From Labia minor (lineage: Eukaryota; Arthropoda; Insecta; Dermaptera; Spongiphoridae), in NCBI GenBank assembly GCA_963082975.1, contig OY720345.1:19184491-19248490 (forward strand): 64,000 nt of DNA. Direction: 5' to 3'. Positions 1-10,982 of the stretch are shown here, piece after piece. A program made the position numbers and the translations under genes. Each line of letters opens with the position of its first letter. Positions within the stretch are counted from its first letter, which is position 1. The notes below the pieces were generated by a model that saw only the letters and a list, made by a program, of their open reading frames with translations, did no database searches and was not told the origin of the DNA.

Positions 1-1012
1 GAATTTTCGACATTGATCTCAATGACAAATTTTGAGTAATTGCTCAGTTTCTCTTTTTTTCTGCTTCTTCATCTCTTGATGCTGATTTGTTGTTTTTTTT
101 GATTTAAGAAATCCTTTATGAAATTTTTTTAATTAATCATTTCATTGCCTCCTCAAATGGTAATAATTTTGTATTGAATTGTGAATAGAGTGATGAGTTA
201 ATCAATTAATAATATGTAATTATTTTTTTTGAATTGAAGAAAATAAATTGTAAAGAGCCTTGTTGACTATTTTATTATGTTTAAAAGAGTAGAAGAGGGG
301 GTTGTAGTTAAAGTTTATGTTATTTGAAAGGATGAAATTCATGTTTAACTTTGCCGGTTTTTAATGAATGAAAAAAAATGTTAGAAATTAATTAATTTAA
401 ATAAAAATCAACTACCAATTACATCAAATTTAAAAATAAATATTAATTTAAGCGAGAAAATTTCAGGTACAATTAAGGAAGAAAAATATAAAATTGTTTT
501 GAATTGGTGTAAAAAATAAATATTTTTGCTAGAGAACAAAATTTATTACCTATCCCAGTGGTTGACCTCGGCAGCCACTCCCCACCTTGGACCAGTTAAA
601 CCCATTCCTGTAGGTCAGTGTCAATTACAATTCAGGTCAAATCAACTTATCCATACCATTACAAATTAATTTTCAATGTTAAAAGGTTAACGAATTCTTT
701 CTTTAAAGAAATTAATTAATGATCGTAGAGAAGAAAACAATCAATTTCACTTGTCAAAAAACGTATAATTCTAATAGATCATCATAGATCATAGGTTCTC
801 ATCCGGAATTTGTTTACTTTGATATTTTTATCCGGAATTAGGAACAAAAAAATTATTCATAACACATTAGGAGGTTTAATAAATATAATAATATGTTAAT
901 AGAGTTATTTATAAAATCATTAATTAATGATAAAAAGAAAATTATTAACAAAAGATAAATGAATAAAAATCTTTCAGTTCTATTTCAATATATGTAATTG
1001 TTTTAGATAACT
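1..1012. other. AT-rich flank with no assignable gene
   Basis: Intergenic or 5' intronic sequence upstream of the oxygenase-like gene. The first bases can be read as a short C-terminus (FDIDLNDKF then TGA), which could be the end of a gene lying to the left, but nothing else supports this. A GC-richer block near 549-620 stands out from its surroundings and is treated under findings. No RNA gene or recognisable protein exon was found. Confidence 0.4.
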
Positions 1013-1317
1013 CAGTGATTCCCAAACTGTGAGCCGCGAAAAAATTTTCTAATATTTGAAATTTTTGGTTCTAAAAAAAAGGTAAGATGATTTTGTGGGC
1101 AAACTTTTGAACATTTTCGATTATTTTTAAATTTTTTTCAAAAAAAAAAGGTCAGATGATTTTACGATGCTCTGAAACATTTCCGATGGAGGGAAGAAAA
1201 GTTTTCCAATTTTTTAAGAGAGTAAAAATTTATATAAAAATCGAATGTATTAAGGGAGCCTCGGAAAAAATCCGATTATTTAGGGAGCCGCAAACCAGAA
1301 AAGTTTGGGAACCTCTG
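1013..1317. mobile_element. hAT-type MITE, 305 bp
   Basis: The termini are inverted repeats: CAGTGATTCCCAAACTGTG at the left and the complement of CAGAGGTTCCCAAACTTTTC at the right. It is flanked by a perfect 8-bp direct duplication, AGATAACT, at 1005-1012 and 1318-1325. An 8-bp duplication and CAG-type ends are typical of hAT elements. There is no coding capacity, so it is non-autonomous. Confidence 0.85.
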
Positions 1318-1325
1318 AGATAACT

Positions 1326-2558
1326 AAAAAAAATAATTAGGGTTAAAATAAATATTAACAAAATAGTTTGTTATAACAAAGTATTGTGAAGTTTTATGTT
1401 GAAATAACTATTCCACTTTTTTTAAGAAAAATATAATAATATAACATATCACATCGCACTAGCATATATATTATTATTAATATTATTATTATTTGCTGAT
1501 ATCACCCTGAGAATCACGCAGAGCTTTAAAGAGAAATAAATAATTATTGAATTTCCATAAGCATGAAATCAGTCTTCAGTGTGGTAGACTGTCGTGCTAA
1601 CCACCAAAACACTGAAGTGTCGATATATTTATATATATATATATAGTACCTGGGTCATTAAAAAAATTATTCCTTATTATCGTGTTTGGCTAGTAATATT
1701 AATACCTGGTGCACCGAGCCTTCGTTCAAATAATTTAAAAGAACATAAATTAAAAAAAAAATAGTCATAAAACATACAGCTCTTAAACTTACGCAATAAT
1801 GCACTGAAAGACAGAAAAATATGTCCTGTGGATATAACATAATATATATTTCTTAATTTGATTTTATTTGTATTTATAATATTTTGTATTTAAGGAAGCG
1901 TTATCTGACGTTGTTGCTGACGTCATTTAAATTTCCTATTTAAAATTAAGAAAAAACTAATGAAGATGATTTTTCCCGAGGCTGAAACCAATACAGATAG
2001 ATTTTTTTTACAAAAATTATCTTTGGTGAGAATTTCCAAAAAATCCTTTTAGAGTTTTAATATTTCAAAAATACAAATATATATATATAATTTTTGTTAG
2101 TATAATAAGAAAAGATATATGCTGGTGTGAAAAGTCGTCTTACAAGAAATCCTCGAATTTCCCTCTAACGTGTATAAACAGTTCAAAAAAATATATAATA
2201 TTATATTATAAATTTATTTTAAAGATGTAATGTAATCTTTAGTATGCTTGCATTTACAATACTATAATTATTTGATTTGTAAGAAAGATTAAATGTGTTA
2301 ATAACGGAAAATAAAGACAGAGCGAAGTGTTATCTTATTGAAATAATTATTACCTTAACTTTTTTTAAGATAATTATAATATTTATTTAATAAACTATTT
2401 TTGTCATTTGCTCATTTTGAAAATATATTCAGTTAATAATAATTATTAATAATAATTATAAAACTTTCTTTACTATAAATACAAAAATCTTACAACCGAA
2501 CCTATTGTATTTATGTATTTATTATTTATATATTTATTATTATTATTTTTTTTTATAG
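1326..2558. repeat. AT-rich intron/flank with dispersed repeat fragments
   Basis: Around 1505-1610 lies a segment (CCCTGAGAATCACGCAGAGC and following) that recurs, diverged, near 62840-62940. From about 1640 to 2160 there is a second dispersed family (AATATTAATACCTGG..., then TTAAGAAAAAACTAATGAAGA) that recurs near 51340-51850. It looks like a LINE or SINE 3' part. The stretch ends in a T-rich tract followed by TTTATAG, the acceptor of the exon at 2559. Confidence 0.5.
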
Positions 2559-5500
2559 AGTGAATCAAATGGCAGTGATGAAGAGAAAGATGAGAAATCC
2601 AAAGTGATAATTGAAAATAATGAGGAACAAATGAAACCTAACATAGAGAGAGAGAACCAAGCCGAGACTGATGAAGAAAAAAAACGGGAGAATCCAAAAG
2701 ATTTCCGTGAATTTCGTATTTTAGAACGGAAACCAAGTGGGGAGGTGATTACAAAGGCGTTAACTACTGATGAGAACACGGAATACCTTGCTTCGTTGCC
2801 GCCTTACCTTGCTTTACTCCATGAAGGGGAATTGGTACGTGGCGACTCCTACGTTCGAATGGATTTAAAGCCCGATTGGCTTGATATGAATCTTCTAAGG
2901 CGAGGGCAAAAATTTGCTTTACGTAATCAGACGGGATTACAATTTGCAGACATGCTCTCTTTAATTATCCTATTTTTATTTTCCGGTTTACGTCCATTAA
3001 TTTTCACAGGTAGATCAGATAGTATTTTTAAAGCATACCGTCGATATTTATCTACCAATGAACGAGTCTTATCCTGGTATGAAGACGATTTATGGCGACC
3101 TGAATCGAAAGCTCATAAAAATTTAAAAATGGTCCGTGCAATGCATGACAGCGTCCGTCAACGGATGAACTCAGGTGACAAAGCAAAAGTAAAAATTAAA
3201 AGTACATTAAACGGCCAGGGGGTAACACAATTATCTACAAATTTATATTGTGAATTAATGGAGGAGACAAAAGCTGTTTGCCCGATCTATAAACCGTATC
3301 GAGATATTGAAGAGAATCCAGAAAATATCAATCAAATGAATATGGCTATAACACAATTCGGTTTTGTTGGTTTACCAATACTCTATCCAAAATATTTTGG
3401 GATTCATAGAGAGAGGGAAAAGGATTTTGAAGGATTTATACATTTATGGAGAGCAATTGGATTTCTCTTAGGTAAGAATGCATTTTTTTTTACTTTCTCG
3501 CCTCTAAACTTACCGTAAAATTAAAGATATATGTTTGATAGTTTTTCATATGATTAAAAATTGTATAAAACTACTATATATAGAATTTCAGCTTGATTGA
3601 ATCGCGGAAATTACTAGAATTAATTTTTAAAAATTTTTAACATGATGACGGCCGATCACGTGCCAGCGCGTGATGTGGTGCCATCAACAAATTGCCAAAC
3701 ATGCGCTGGTTTAATAAATATTATTTATTAATTTTAATTTATATAATTTAATTAATTAAATATAATTTAAATATAATATATGTTATTTAATCGAATTTAT
3801 GGCGCCATTGGGTGTGTGGGTAGCGAACCTGTCTCACATTCACATGGTCCCGGGTTCAAGTCCCGGGCCTGGCAAGGGAATTTCCCTAGCTGGGTTCTAT
3901 GGGACGGAGTCAACCTATCCTTCGGGAACAACATTGGGGAAAAGCTACTTGATAGCGCCTCCGATCAAGGAAATCAAGATAAAGGTTGAGAGGACCCGTT
4001 CTACTGATCATAGGACACCTCATCGATATAATCCGCTTGATAGGCGTTGTCCTTAAGACGTACAAAGTCAGAGGTTTTTTTTTTAATCGAATTTAAATTT
4101 GCGACATAGTCGAGTGGAGACACTCCAGATTTTTTATTTTAGTTGTTTTAATCTTATTTTGTACATTTAAAAAGATGAGACATTAAAATAAATATTGTAT
4201 AAACTTTAGAATCGGTTAATCTAAATTAAAATTCTAGAAAGGGTATAATAAAAGAAGATAGAAATTTTATATATTTAATACGCGTATTTTCAAATTTTTT
4301 TGTTTCTTGACTCGACTCTCTTTTATAAAACATGAATCTATAAATCAGTGGTCAACAAGTAATTTAAGGTAAATTCCGGATAATTTTAATAATTTTTATT
4401 GAGGTCAAGGGAAAAAAACTGATATTCCTTAATAAATTTTATATATTTTATTTTAATTTTTATAATTTAAATTATAGGAAATAAAATATACATTTAGAAC
4501 TTATATTAAAAATGATTTGGATAAATTACAATTGCGGCCTTGATCCAATTTTTTAGTTTTTCTTCATGATTTTTTTTCCTGAAAAAAAAAATATTTTGGC
4601 AAGTTCAAGTTTTGACCTTTCTCAGTTTCTTTCCTTTTCTTTAGTACATGAAACAAGTTACTTTCATGTAAAAAATAATATTATTCTCTCTATTTATTAA
4701 AAAAAGTTTAAAGATATACTGCCAGTTTAAATATAAATTAAATAAGGAATCGGTAAAAATCAAATTAAATTTTTGGTGTAAGTAAAATTATTTTTGACTA
4801 TCTCGCCAGATTGCGATCACGAAAATTTTCGGTATTGAGATTTTGATGTTTTTATACGTTTTGAATCATTTTCACTAAGGTTGAAAAAAATGTGTGTTTG
4901 TGTGTGTGTATGTATGTAACCAAGATTACCCAAAAATGGTTTGAGCTAGAATGATGAAATTTGGTACATGAGAATTATTCAAAATTCATAATTATCTATC
5001 AACTTTTGAGAAATGTAGCTCAACCGGAAGAGGGTCATTACCTAAAACGTTTTGATTTTTTTTTCCTATAGTGTCCGTAAAAATAAAGATATATGTTTGA
5101 TAATTTTTCACATGATTAATAATTGTATAAAACTGCTATATATATCATTTCAGCTTGATTGATTCGCTTAAATTACCAGAATTAATTTTTTAACACTGCA
5201 AATCTCACGCGCCAACACGTGACGTGGTGCTATCATCAAAAGCCAAACATGCGCTGGTTTAATATTTATTATTTATAATTTGTAATTAATTAAATTATTT
5301 AAATATAATATATTATGTTATTTAATCCAATTCAAATAGCGAGCTAGTCGAGTGGAGACACTCCAGCTAATTAATGTTACTTTTTATTTCAAATCATTAA
5401 AGATTCATTTGTTCATCGTATTTTCTCTCTTATTTTTTGCATTTGGGATTAAATCTATTAGAAAGGGACGGAGTCTAGAAAGAAAGACCCTCTCGAACAA

Positions 5501-8500
5501 TTTAGAGATGGCAGAGAGAAGACTAATAGGCCTATACGAGTTTGACTCCTCAGGAGGTTTCCCAGGCTTGAGGATCATTTTCACCAGGGCTGTTTTCCAC
5601 TGGGTTGGGAAATGACCCACTCTAAAGATGGAGTTAAATATGAGGGTCAGAAAGAGAATTGCCCTATCAGGCAAGTTCCTCAACATTTTACCTGAGATTA
5701 GATCATTTCCCGGGGCCTTTTTAGTTTTGATTGTCTGTCGTATAATGTCTTTTAATTCACACGTCTGTATTAGTTTGGGGAATGGCATTGAGTAATTGTG
5801 TGTTTTGTATTGGAGTGTTGCCTGAAAGTTATTGTCAGGTGGAGTGACCTTTGGTGGGAGAGGAGTAAAAACGTTAGAAAGGTGACTAGCGAATGTATTC
5901 GCCTTATCGATGTCACTCCTCGCCCATTCATTATTTTGTCTACGTAGTGGGGGGATTCTTTCAGTTGGTCTTTTAAGTTTCTTTGTCGCTTTCCAGAGAG
6001 AGTAGTCAGTTGAATGAGTAGGGGTGAGGTCTCTCAGATACTTTTGAATGCTTTGATTCCTTTCAGTTCTGAGTAGATTCCCAATTTGTTTAGATAGATT
6101 ATTAATTGTCGTTTTAAGGTTCGGCTTTAGAGAGAAGCACGGCACTATTGAGCAAGTACATCGAATTGTTGATGTTATTCACAAAGACCTTGAAAACAAA
6201 CGTTACTGCTCAGCCGTGTTTCTTGATATATCTCAGGCTTTCGATAAAGTTTGGCACGAGGGTCTACTTCGGAAGCTTTATGACATACTCCCGCTAATTT
6301 ATTACAGGCTGATTCGTTCTTACCTCGATGGCAGAAGCTTTAGAGTTAAGATGAATGACGCCATTAGTGAGGTTTATCCTGTTAGATCTGGAGTACCTCA
6401 GGGTAGTGTTTTGGGACCTATTTTGTATTTACTTTTTACAGCTGACTTGCCGACCAACCCGAACATAACCACAGCGACCTTTGCTGACGACACCGCTTTG
6501 CTCGCTTCACATAAAGACCCAATCGTGGCTTCTGCTATGCTCCAGGAAAGCCTGGACCAATTAAGGCCTTGGCTTGAGAAATGGAGAATAGCAGTTAACG
6601 AAGACAAATCTGCACACTTGACTTTTACTTTGAATAGACAGACCTGCCCCGGCGTAAATTTAGACAAACCCATTCCGACTAAAAGTACTGTAAAGTACCT
6701 CGGTATGCACCTTGACAGACGCCTAACGTGGGAGATGCACATCAAGTCAAAAAAAAAACAACTGAGACTTAAACTTAACAAATTATACTGGCTGCTCCGA
6801 CAAAAATCTCAACTGACGATAGACAATAAACTTCTAATTTACAAAATCATCCTTAAACCCATTTGGACCTATGGCATTCAGATGTGGGGGACCGCTAGCA
6901 AATCCAACAGAGACCTGATTCAGCGGTTTCAAAACAAAACACTTAGACTGATAGTCGGTGCTCCTTGGTATGTCCCTAACAGACTGATTCATAGGGACCT
7001 CGGAATGGATACAGTCCAAATGGAAATTAAAAATTACAGCCTTCGCTACAAAGACAGACTCCTTAAACACCCTAATCCCAAAGCCCGACAACTATTAGAC
7101 ACACAAGGACAACTGAGACGACTCAAAAGACTCAAACCACAGGACTTGACAAGAGACATTAATAAATAGACCCGCGATGGTGCCCTAGCTGGGATTAGCC
7201 ATCAGGCTAATAATTCAGTGACATTCCCTTCCTCCCCTCCTCGACTATTTTCCTACCCAGTTCCAATGACTCACTCTCCTTAACCTGCCCTATAATTTCC
7301 TTTTACCTCCCCCCCTCGCCCATTTATTACTCTTTATTGTAAACCATGTATTATTGCCTTCGGGCAGATGTACAAAATAAATGGATGCTAAATAAAAAAA
7401 AAAAAAAAAAAAAAAAAAATTTTTTGCATTTAAATGGAAAAATTCATTATTGATCAATGATCATACATTCAAATATCATTATAATTCATTAAATATTTAA
7501 TACACACTACCCTCTAAGCAGCAAAACCGCGATTTAAATTATTCAAAATATTTTTGTATTCTTTGGCACAATTGAAATAGATTTAAATTACATTTTATAA
7601 TTAAATTGCTTTTAAATACAGAAAAAAATAAAAATATTCATAAAAGAACAAAATTATTAAAATGCTTTAAAATAAAAGGTTATTTTTTATTATTATTATT
7701 ATTATTTTTTTTATTTTAAACACAAACTCTTCTTGGACACTTTTTTATTCGATTTAATTATTTTTTTAATCATATTCTTTTTTCCATTCATGTAAAACAG
7801 AGGTTCTTAAACTGTGGTCCGCGGACCCCTGGGGGTCCGCGAAGCCTTTACTGGGGGTCCGCAAAGCCATCGTACAGGTGCACGAGAAAATGATGAGTCG
7901 GTTAAAACTTTATTTAATATAAAAGAAGCGATGGCATGGCTTTGTGAGGAAACAGAGATCAAATACCCAAATTCAACGAAATGTGCAAGAAAACTATTGC
8001 TACCGTTTCCATCTTCATATTTAGCAGAATTTTCTTTCTTCAATATTATAATTTCTAATAAAATGTGTTCTACAATATGCAAAAAAATCGTTATTCACCA
8101 ATCACTGTTAGAAATATTCATCATATATCCTTGTTCTTATGAGATCGTAAGCCAGAAATTAACTAATAAAATGACGTAAAGTACCTAAAGTTGGAATGGG
8201 GTCCGTCAAAAAAAATTTTTTCAAGTGGGGGTCCGCAGAGTACATAAGATTAAGAACCTCTGATGTAAAACATTGAAAAAATTAGCAGTAACATTTACTT
8301 CAAATATACTAAAAATAAATTAATAAAAAAACTTTTTAATATATACGCTTTTTAATAAAAAAATGTCCTAAAAATTAGAAAAGAAAATATTAATTAAACC
8401 TTGAATATTATCCTTTACATATGCCCAACAAAATGGCGTGGGCGTATATGAACATAAGTAGTAGGTAAAGAATTTAATATTATTATATGCGCCTCACGCT

Positions 8501-10113
8501 TTTTAGTTGGGTTTATGTAAATTATGTTTAATTAATATTATATTTTCTATTTTTTAAGGCATTTTTTATTAAAAAGTTTTTATTTATTAATTTCTTTTCA
8601 AATTTTTAGTTTTTTTTTTATATTTTTTTTTTGATTTTGTTAATATTTTATTGTTCCTTGTCAGAAGAAAAACATTGCACTAGTGACTACTATTTAAATC
8701 TGTTTCTCTAACATTTATTAGACTCTTCGCAAAGTTTCTAGATGACATGCTTATTAAGCCAACGGCATACTGCCTTGTACTATGCGGCACTGAGTTCTTT
8801 TCGGAATCACAGAACAACACAAACACATTGTAGAGAAAATGTATAAAAAATATAAAATATAAAAAAATTGTAAATATAAATATAAATATAATATTGTATA
8901 TAAACATCAATTATTTAAATTCACAAATTTTAAAAATCCGTGTTTTTAAAAAATTTAAAATTTTTCTTTTTGATTAGTGTCATGGACTTTCAATATAGGT
9001 TTCCAATTTGAGCGAAATCGCTCAACTAGAAGTGGGTTAAAATCCAATTAAAAATTTTTAACATTACAGACAGACAGGCAGAAAAGTGAAGTTAATAAAA
9101 TGTGTATAATTATATCATAAATAACAATATTACCAATTGGTATATTAATTAAAGAATATAAGAGGGTGGTCTGAAAAGTATCCGACCTGACCAGGAAAAT
9201 CGATGTTTTTAAATTTTTTTTTTGCTATATTTTTCAACTTAATCTCCATCAACACTGATACATTTCTCATAACGGTGTTCTAATTAATTTAATTAATTAA
9301 TAAATTATTTAATTAATTAATTAAATTTGATTTAATTTAAGTCTCATCAACAATTCGTTTGGATTACGCCTACAGCGCCAAATTGTCGTTAGCAATGGTT
9401 TTTCGAAGCAATTTTCGGTCTAACGTTAGGAAATGCGGCACCCACATTGCACACAGCTTTCCATATTCATATGGTTTTGCAAAATATTTCGCACACGTTC
9501 AGCTGACATCGTACAGGTCTCAGCTATCTTGAATTTTGAAAAATAAAACAAAAAAAAAAAATTGAAAAACATCGTTTTTCTTGGTCAGGTCGGAAACTTT
9601 TCAGGCCATCCTCGTATATATATATATAATATTGTTTCAATTTTATTTACAGGTATCGAGGATCGTTTCAATTTGTGTAACGCTTCATATGCCGAAGTGC
9701 GTCAACGATGTGAAGACATGATTGATTATTGGGTGAGACGATCCCTGGCTGAGGCTACCCATGAATGGTTTCATATGAGTCGTGTAATGGTAGAAGGCAT
9801 TCATCTCTATCTCTTCTGCCCATTTTCATTAGCCATTCTTTATCTATTAGACATTTTAAAAATCCCCTATGATCGGATATTATCATCGATTCCACTATGG
9901 CAACGGATCTATTTTTATTTAACACGATTTATGAATTATTGGCTGTTTCGGATACCATTTATTCGTCAATTTGTATATTGGATTGTGAAACGTCAAATTG
10001 CTAGGCATATGGAATTGCCAAAAGAGAAATTGAAAAGTGTAGAAGAAAAAGCAGAAAAAATGGAACGACAAGCACAAAACAAAAACGCACAACGACAACA
10101 ACACAATGTTTAA
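2559..10113 (+). CDS. ER-bound oxygenase mpaB / rubber oxygenase (DUF2236) family protein, 3' exons
   Basis: Two exons are joined in phase: 2559-3471 (acceptor TTTATAG, donor GTAAGA) and 9653-10113 (acceptor TTTACAG, stop TAA). They give about 457 residues. The first exon here is open at its 5' end, so at least one upstream coding exon with the start codon is missing or lies outside the window. After an acidic low-complexity start (EEKDEKSK), the protein has family landmarks: a DWLDMNLLRRGQKF block, a hydrophobic segment (LSLIILFLFSGLRPLIF), AYRRYLSTNERVLSWYEDDLW, MAITQFGFVG, and FIHLWRAIGFLLG running across the splice into GIEDRFNLC. A second hydrophobic stretch (HLYLFCPFSLAILYLL) and a basic Gln-rich tail follow. 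Related enzymes (Lcp, mpaB) are haem oxygenases. The His in FIHLWR is a candidate ligand by inference, and the substrate in insects is unknown to me. The 6.2-kb intron is packed with transposons. Confidence 0.82.
3513..4132 (+). repeat. HINE-like repeat family A, 3' part, split by a SINE
   Basis: The repeat starts near ACCGTAAAATTAAAGATATA and carries the family core (CACGTGCCAGCGCGTGATG, CATGCGCTGGTTTAATA). It ends in GCGACATAGTCGAGTGGAGACACTCCAG, given here only as landmark blocks: the inverted repeat GCGACATAGT, then the hairpin GGAGACACTCC. A SINE (3800-4081) is inserted just before the 3' end. Confidence 0.7.
3800..4081 (+). mobile_element. tRNA-derived SINE, copy 1
   Basis: The head contains a pol III B box (GGTTCAAGTCC at about 3852) and a tRNA-like GGTAGCGAACC A-box region. 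The body ends in GACGTACAAAGTCAGAGG followed by a T run. It is flanked by a perfect 14-bp duplication, TTTAATCGAATTTA, at 3786-3799 and 4082-4095. It is nested in a family A repeat. Related copies lie at 26470-26763, 30249-30530 and 53824-54110. Confidence 0.88.
4796..5366 (+). repeat. HINE-like repeat family A, full copy
   Basis: The order is: 5' GACTATCTCGCCA; unique 5' body; a (TG)n-(TATG)n microsatellite at about 4889-4917; the conserved core; AT-rich spacer; then GCGAGCTAGTC, which is the inverted repeat of the 5' ACTATCTCGC, immediately followed by the hairpin GGAGACACTCC and AG. This architecture resembles DINE-1/HINE elements mobilised by Helentrons. That assignment is inference from structure. 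No coding sequence is present. Confidence 0.65.
5445..7418 (+). mobile_element. Jockey-clade non-LTR retrotransposon, 5'-truncated with 5' inversion
   Basis: The 3' part (about 6118-7418, +) is an open ORF2 end, 6120-7169, about 349 aa. It starts in the RT domain with FGFREKHGTIEQVHR, then LDISQAFDKVWH, GVPQGSVLGP, and the catalytic FADD at 6480-6491, followed by the thumb and C-terminus. A poly(A) tail ends at 7418. The 5' part (5445 to about 6117) lies inverted and encodes on the minus strand the pre-RT region and RT blocks 0-2 (KMILKPGKPPEESNSYRPIS, SKLFERVFLSRL), stopping at LIP. The whole unit is flanked by a perfect 13-bp duplication, ATTTTTTGCATTT, at 5432-5444 and 7419-7431. Both halves remain open, so the insertion is young, though inactive because of the inversion and 5' truncation. 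Confidence 0.92.
7798..8262. mobile_element. hAT deletion derivative, 465 bp, copy 1
   Basis: The inverted termini are CAGAGGTTCTTAAACTGTGG and the complement of GTTAAGAACCTCTG, with a perfect 8-bp duplication ATGTAAAA at 7790-7797 and 8263-8270. An interior reading (CARKLLLPFPSSYLAEFSF) resembles the C-terminal end of hAT transposases, so this is a deletion product of an autonomous element. A second copy of the same 465-bp length is at 39208-39672 with a different target. Confidence 0.88.
8271..9160. other. AT-rich intronic sequence, nothing recognised
   Basis: This is intron sequence of the oxygenase-like gene. It is homopolymer-rich and contains no convincing exon or complete repeat. The passage around 8400-8540 holds a weak inverted arrangement of ATTAAT-rich arms. 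No gene call is made. Confidence 0.5.
9161..9614 (-). mobile_element. mariner-derived deletion element
   Basis: The inverted ends are about 50 bp: AGAGGGTGGTCTGAAAAGTA at the left, and the complement of CTTTTCAGGCCATCCTCG at the right, continuing through GACCTGACCAGGAAAATCG. They are flanked by TA. The minus strand keeps a broken transposase N-terminal piece reading IAETCTMSAERVRNILQNH, matching the second helix-turn-helix of mariner transposases. It sits immediately upstream of the last exon of the oxygenase-like gene. Confidence 0.8.
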
Positions 10114-10479
10114 TTTCCTTAATACATATATATATATATTAATTTATTTATGATTAAAAAATAAAATAAAAATAATTTTAAGAATAACTTTTGTAACATA
10201 TTTATTTCTTGTTTTTTTTTTTTATTTTTATTTTTAATTTATATAGATAAAAAATAATTTTTATTGTTATTAATTTATTTAAATAAACATTTTGCAATAT
10301 ATGCGAAAAATTAATAGTGTATATATTTTTTTCAAATTACAATATAAAAATAATCATAGAAAAAAACTTACATAAATATATTTATAATTTATATATACAG
10401 TTTAGCTTGTTTAAATATACAATTACAGATTTTTTGTATTTTTTTTTTATTATATTAATGACCTATTCAAAATATTTTT

Positions 10480-10980
10480 ACCGACCGACGATAATAAGGG
10501 AGGTATTGTTTTCACACCAAATTTCACATGTGGAGATTTTTACATATCTCCACGAATCATGCATTTTCTAAACAGAAAAAAGTATTTTTAGCATGATGTC
10601 GGTCCGTCTGTCCGTCCGTCCGTCGCTCTGTCCATTATGTGTCCGTACAGCTTGAACGGCTCAACGGATTTTGATAAAATTTGATTATTTCATCAGTAGT
10701 TTGAATTCATCAACTTTTGGTGAATATCCAGAAATTGGAAGTGGTAGTTTACAAAGAATTAATTTTATATTCATTATCGAAAAATATATTTCATTTAAAA
10801 TATAGTAGTAATTAATAATTGAGTAATTAAATTAAAAATAAAAACCAAGATGATATAATTTAGTCATTTTAATTCAAGTTTTAAAAATATTTTTTTTTTA
10901 TACTTTATATATAATATTTATGTATAATGTTGTTTGGAAATTAATTTATTTCAAATCGTCGGTCGGTTCTTCTGCACAGC
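10480..10980 (+). repeat. HINE-like repeat family B, copy 1
   Basis: It begins ACCGACCGACGAT and includes TCACACCAAATTTCACATGT, a (CCGT)n microsatellite near 10600-10625, AGCTTGAACGGCTCAACGGA and AACTTTTGGTGAATATCC. It ends in ATCGTCGGTCGGTTC, the inverted repeat of the start. The 3' hairpin of the family is degraded here. A family A copy begins right after it at 10983. Confidence 0.65.
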
Positions 10981-10982
10981 AC

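Noticed and set aside
3840-3872. Possible tRNA gene suggested by the B box GGTTCAAGTCC
   Set aside because: The sequence continues into a SINE body with T-rich tail and target duplication, and no full cloverleaf is present.
7814-8179. 121-codon reading inside the 465-bp hAT element
   Set aside because: It starts within the terminal repeat. Only a short piece resembles a transposase C-terminus, so it is a deletion remnant and not a gene.
9557-9652. Upstream extension of the oxygenase last exon to an ATG near 9562
   Set aside because: That stretch is the right end of the mariner-derived element plus a pyrimidine tract. The TTTACAG acceptor at 9652 gives the in-phase join to the exon at 2559-3471.
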